This document shows, piece after piece, positions 62,508-64,000 of a DNA stretch of 64,000 bases. Each line of letters starts with the position of its first letter. Positions within the stretch are counted from its first letter, which is position 1. Location: contig OZ024787.1 of assembly GCA_964017065.1 (NCBI GenBank), forward strand, positions 3,748,503 through 3,812,502, read 5' to 3'. The position numbers were made by a program, and so were the translations under genes. Origin of the DNA: Haliclona indistincta. Taxonomy: Eukaryota; Porifera; Demospongiae; Haplosclerida; Chalinidae. The notes beneath the pieces were generated by a model, which was not told the DNA's origin, ran no database searches, and worked only from the letters and a program-made list of their open reading frames with translations.

Positions 62508-63967
62508 TTATAAACTCTGAAAACTGCATAGTAGTTCATTAAAAATTGGTGTTAAATGCCAACTTTCTTCACCATTTAACAGATTCTCTGACTCTTTATT
62601 CTTGATACAGCACTTAGAGAAGTTGTAAAAGAAACGCAGATACACGTGATAGAGTAAAACTCCAATGAACGTGACAAGAGCAGCGCTTACACTGATGATA
62701 GTGACCACCCACTCATTGGTGCTGCGACTCTGATACACTGCAGTAAGAGCAGATAGTAAACCAAGATTAAGAAAAGAAGAGCATTCCAATATATCCAAGT
62801 AGTCATTCTGATATACTCCTTTAAAAGTCACCAATAGTGAAAGAAGCACAGTGGTGCTAGCTGTTATGAATATAAGAGTACCAAATGTGCCCAAATAAAG
62901 AGATACTAGTGTGAATGACATACGAACCAGGAGCAATAGACCAGTCCAGAACCGACAGTTGTCCTTGTAAGGTCCATGGCAGGCATCAACGAAAGGCTTG
63001 AACTTGATCCACTGTCTACGAAAAAGCATGATTTTTGTGAGGTATTTTTCAATCACAGTAAAAAACACTAGAGCAAGTGTGTAAGGAACAGCAAGAAGTA
63101 GAAACAGCACAGCTGCTGTCGTTAGTATGTAGTGTTTTGGCGAAAAATATGGAACATTTCCATCTACATACCACACAGTAGTACTTAAGTTTTTACAAGA
63201 TACATGTAGTGTAACCCATGTTAGAGCAGGAGCAAATGTTCGAAAGATCTTTGTAAACGAAAGCAAGATGAGAGTAGCAAGTACCTGCACTACATTGCCT
63301 CCAATCTTGTTGGACAGCCATGTGGAGTAGCGACACAGGACTATGATGGTGGCTATGATGAACCATATGTAGAGAGGGAACACAAACTGTAACCACACCT
63401 TGTGATAGGCTGTCATGTCAGGATAAAAGCATGTTTCAATACCGAGGTCAAGATTGAGCCAAGCAATGAACTGACTCAGTACTGGAATAGTACCATTAGG
63501 AAAGAAGATACCAATGCTCTCACTTATCTTGACAATATTGGCATAGAATAATTATGAGGCCATTGATGGTACCAATGGAGACTGTCAAGTTCAAAACCAT
63601 CAGAAGAGCTACCAAACCAAACCCAGCAGCAGCAAAGGGAATGATCAGAGCAAGGCACGAGAATCGAGGACATTGAATACAGTTGTTAGACCCCAGAGCA
63701 AGGCTGAGCCCATCCTGACACCTGCCACACAATATACCAGTCCTGTTGAGAGCACATGCACTGGGGATCAGGATCAGTGGGAGAGAAGCTGACCTGTGCT
63801 GTGTTGCAGTAGTCAAAAGGACATGGAGTATGTGCACGATTACACAACCACTGATATAACCAATCCAGATATCTCCTTGTCGTGCCATCATCTTAGTGGC
63901 AGCATCACATGTGATGGTAAAGGATTTATGTTTGAACTCTTCACAGTCACAAGACTTGGTTGTGCTT
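62508..63967 (-). pseudogene. Array copy F: frameshifted C-terminal part
   Basis: Only the Cys-rich module and membrane domain lie in the window. The sequence groups with D/E (loop STTVWYVDGNVPYF, KGVYQNDYLDILE). Small insertions at about 63548, 63757 and 63830 break the frame. A deletion near 62556 removes the conserved tail ending RESLIY and replaces it with unrelated residues up to a stop at 62508. The 303-codon membrane part is still open. It is a decaying copy. Confidence 0.8.
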
Positions 63968-64000
63968 TGTCCAGTGGAAGTACAACGCTGTCATTTTGGC
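63968..64000. other. Abrupt loss of homology at the right edge
   Basis: After the segment matching the CDCEELK region, the last 33 bp do not match any other copy. Another insertion or a rearrangement border probably begins here. It is too short to classify. Confidence 0.4.

Overview
This window is nuclear DNA of an early-branching metazoan, most likely a demosponge. That placement is an inference. It rests on animal-type orthologues with short GT-AG introns, an indoleamine 2,3-dioxygenase beside a cytohesin and a FAM227 gene, and a large family of beta-helix/multi-pass membrane proteins of a kind I associate with sponge and other early-animal gene sets. No search was run, so the species is not named.

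Positions 1-21412 are a gene-dense block of conserved, mostly single-copy genes. In order they are: a coiled-coil protein (-, runs off the left edge), FAM227 (+), mitochondrial acyl carrier protein NDUFAB1 (-), NUDCD3 (+), indoleamine 2,3-dioxygenase (+), cytohesin (+), THOC1 (-) and a sterol C4-methyl oxidase/FAXDC2-type hydroxylase (+). Three pairs are head to head across short shared promoters: coiled-coil/FAM227 with a palindromic RFX X-box, NDUFAB1/NUDCD3 with CRE and E-box palindromes, and THOC1/hydroxylase with 54 bp between start codons. The introns hold small non-autonomous transposons (two with TA target sites, one hAT-type with a perfect 8-bp target duplication) and long microsatellites.

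Positions 22400-64000 are a tandem array, all on the minus strand, of at least six copies (A-F) of one gene. The gene encodes a secreted-then-membrane protein of about 1160 residues. It has a signal peptide, a long asparagine-rich beta-helix-like ectodomain with many N-glycosylation sequons, a cysteine-rich module, about nine transmembrane segments with a strongly conserved cytoplasmic motif, and a short tail. A, B and D are intact single-exon genes. C is broken by an apparently young Ty3/gypsy element and cut off by an older gypsy relic. E, nearly identical to D, is split by a TTAA-flanked piggyBac-like element. F is frameshifted and runs to the right edge. The spacers are duplicated with the genes and contain a recurring module followed by a CAGA microsatellite.

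Between copies B and C (34080-44728) lies a patch of mobile-element remains: a hAT transposase fragment, a 5'-truncated LINE next to a 22-bp tandem repeat, a foldback element and a degenerate gypsy element. An intact intronless GT92-type glycosyltransferase gene (+) sits among them. The array is the part of the window most likely to represent an undescribed system. It is a repeatedly duplicated cell-surface family whose copies look like mosaics shaped by sequence exchange. Its function cannot be read from the sequence.
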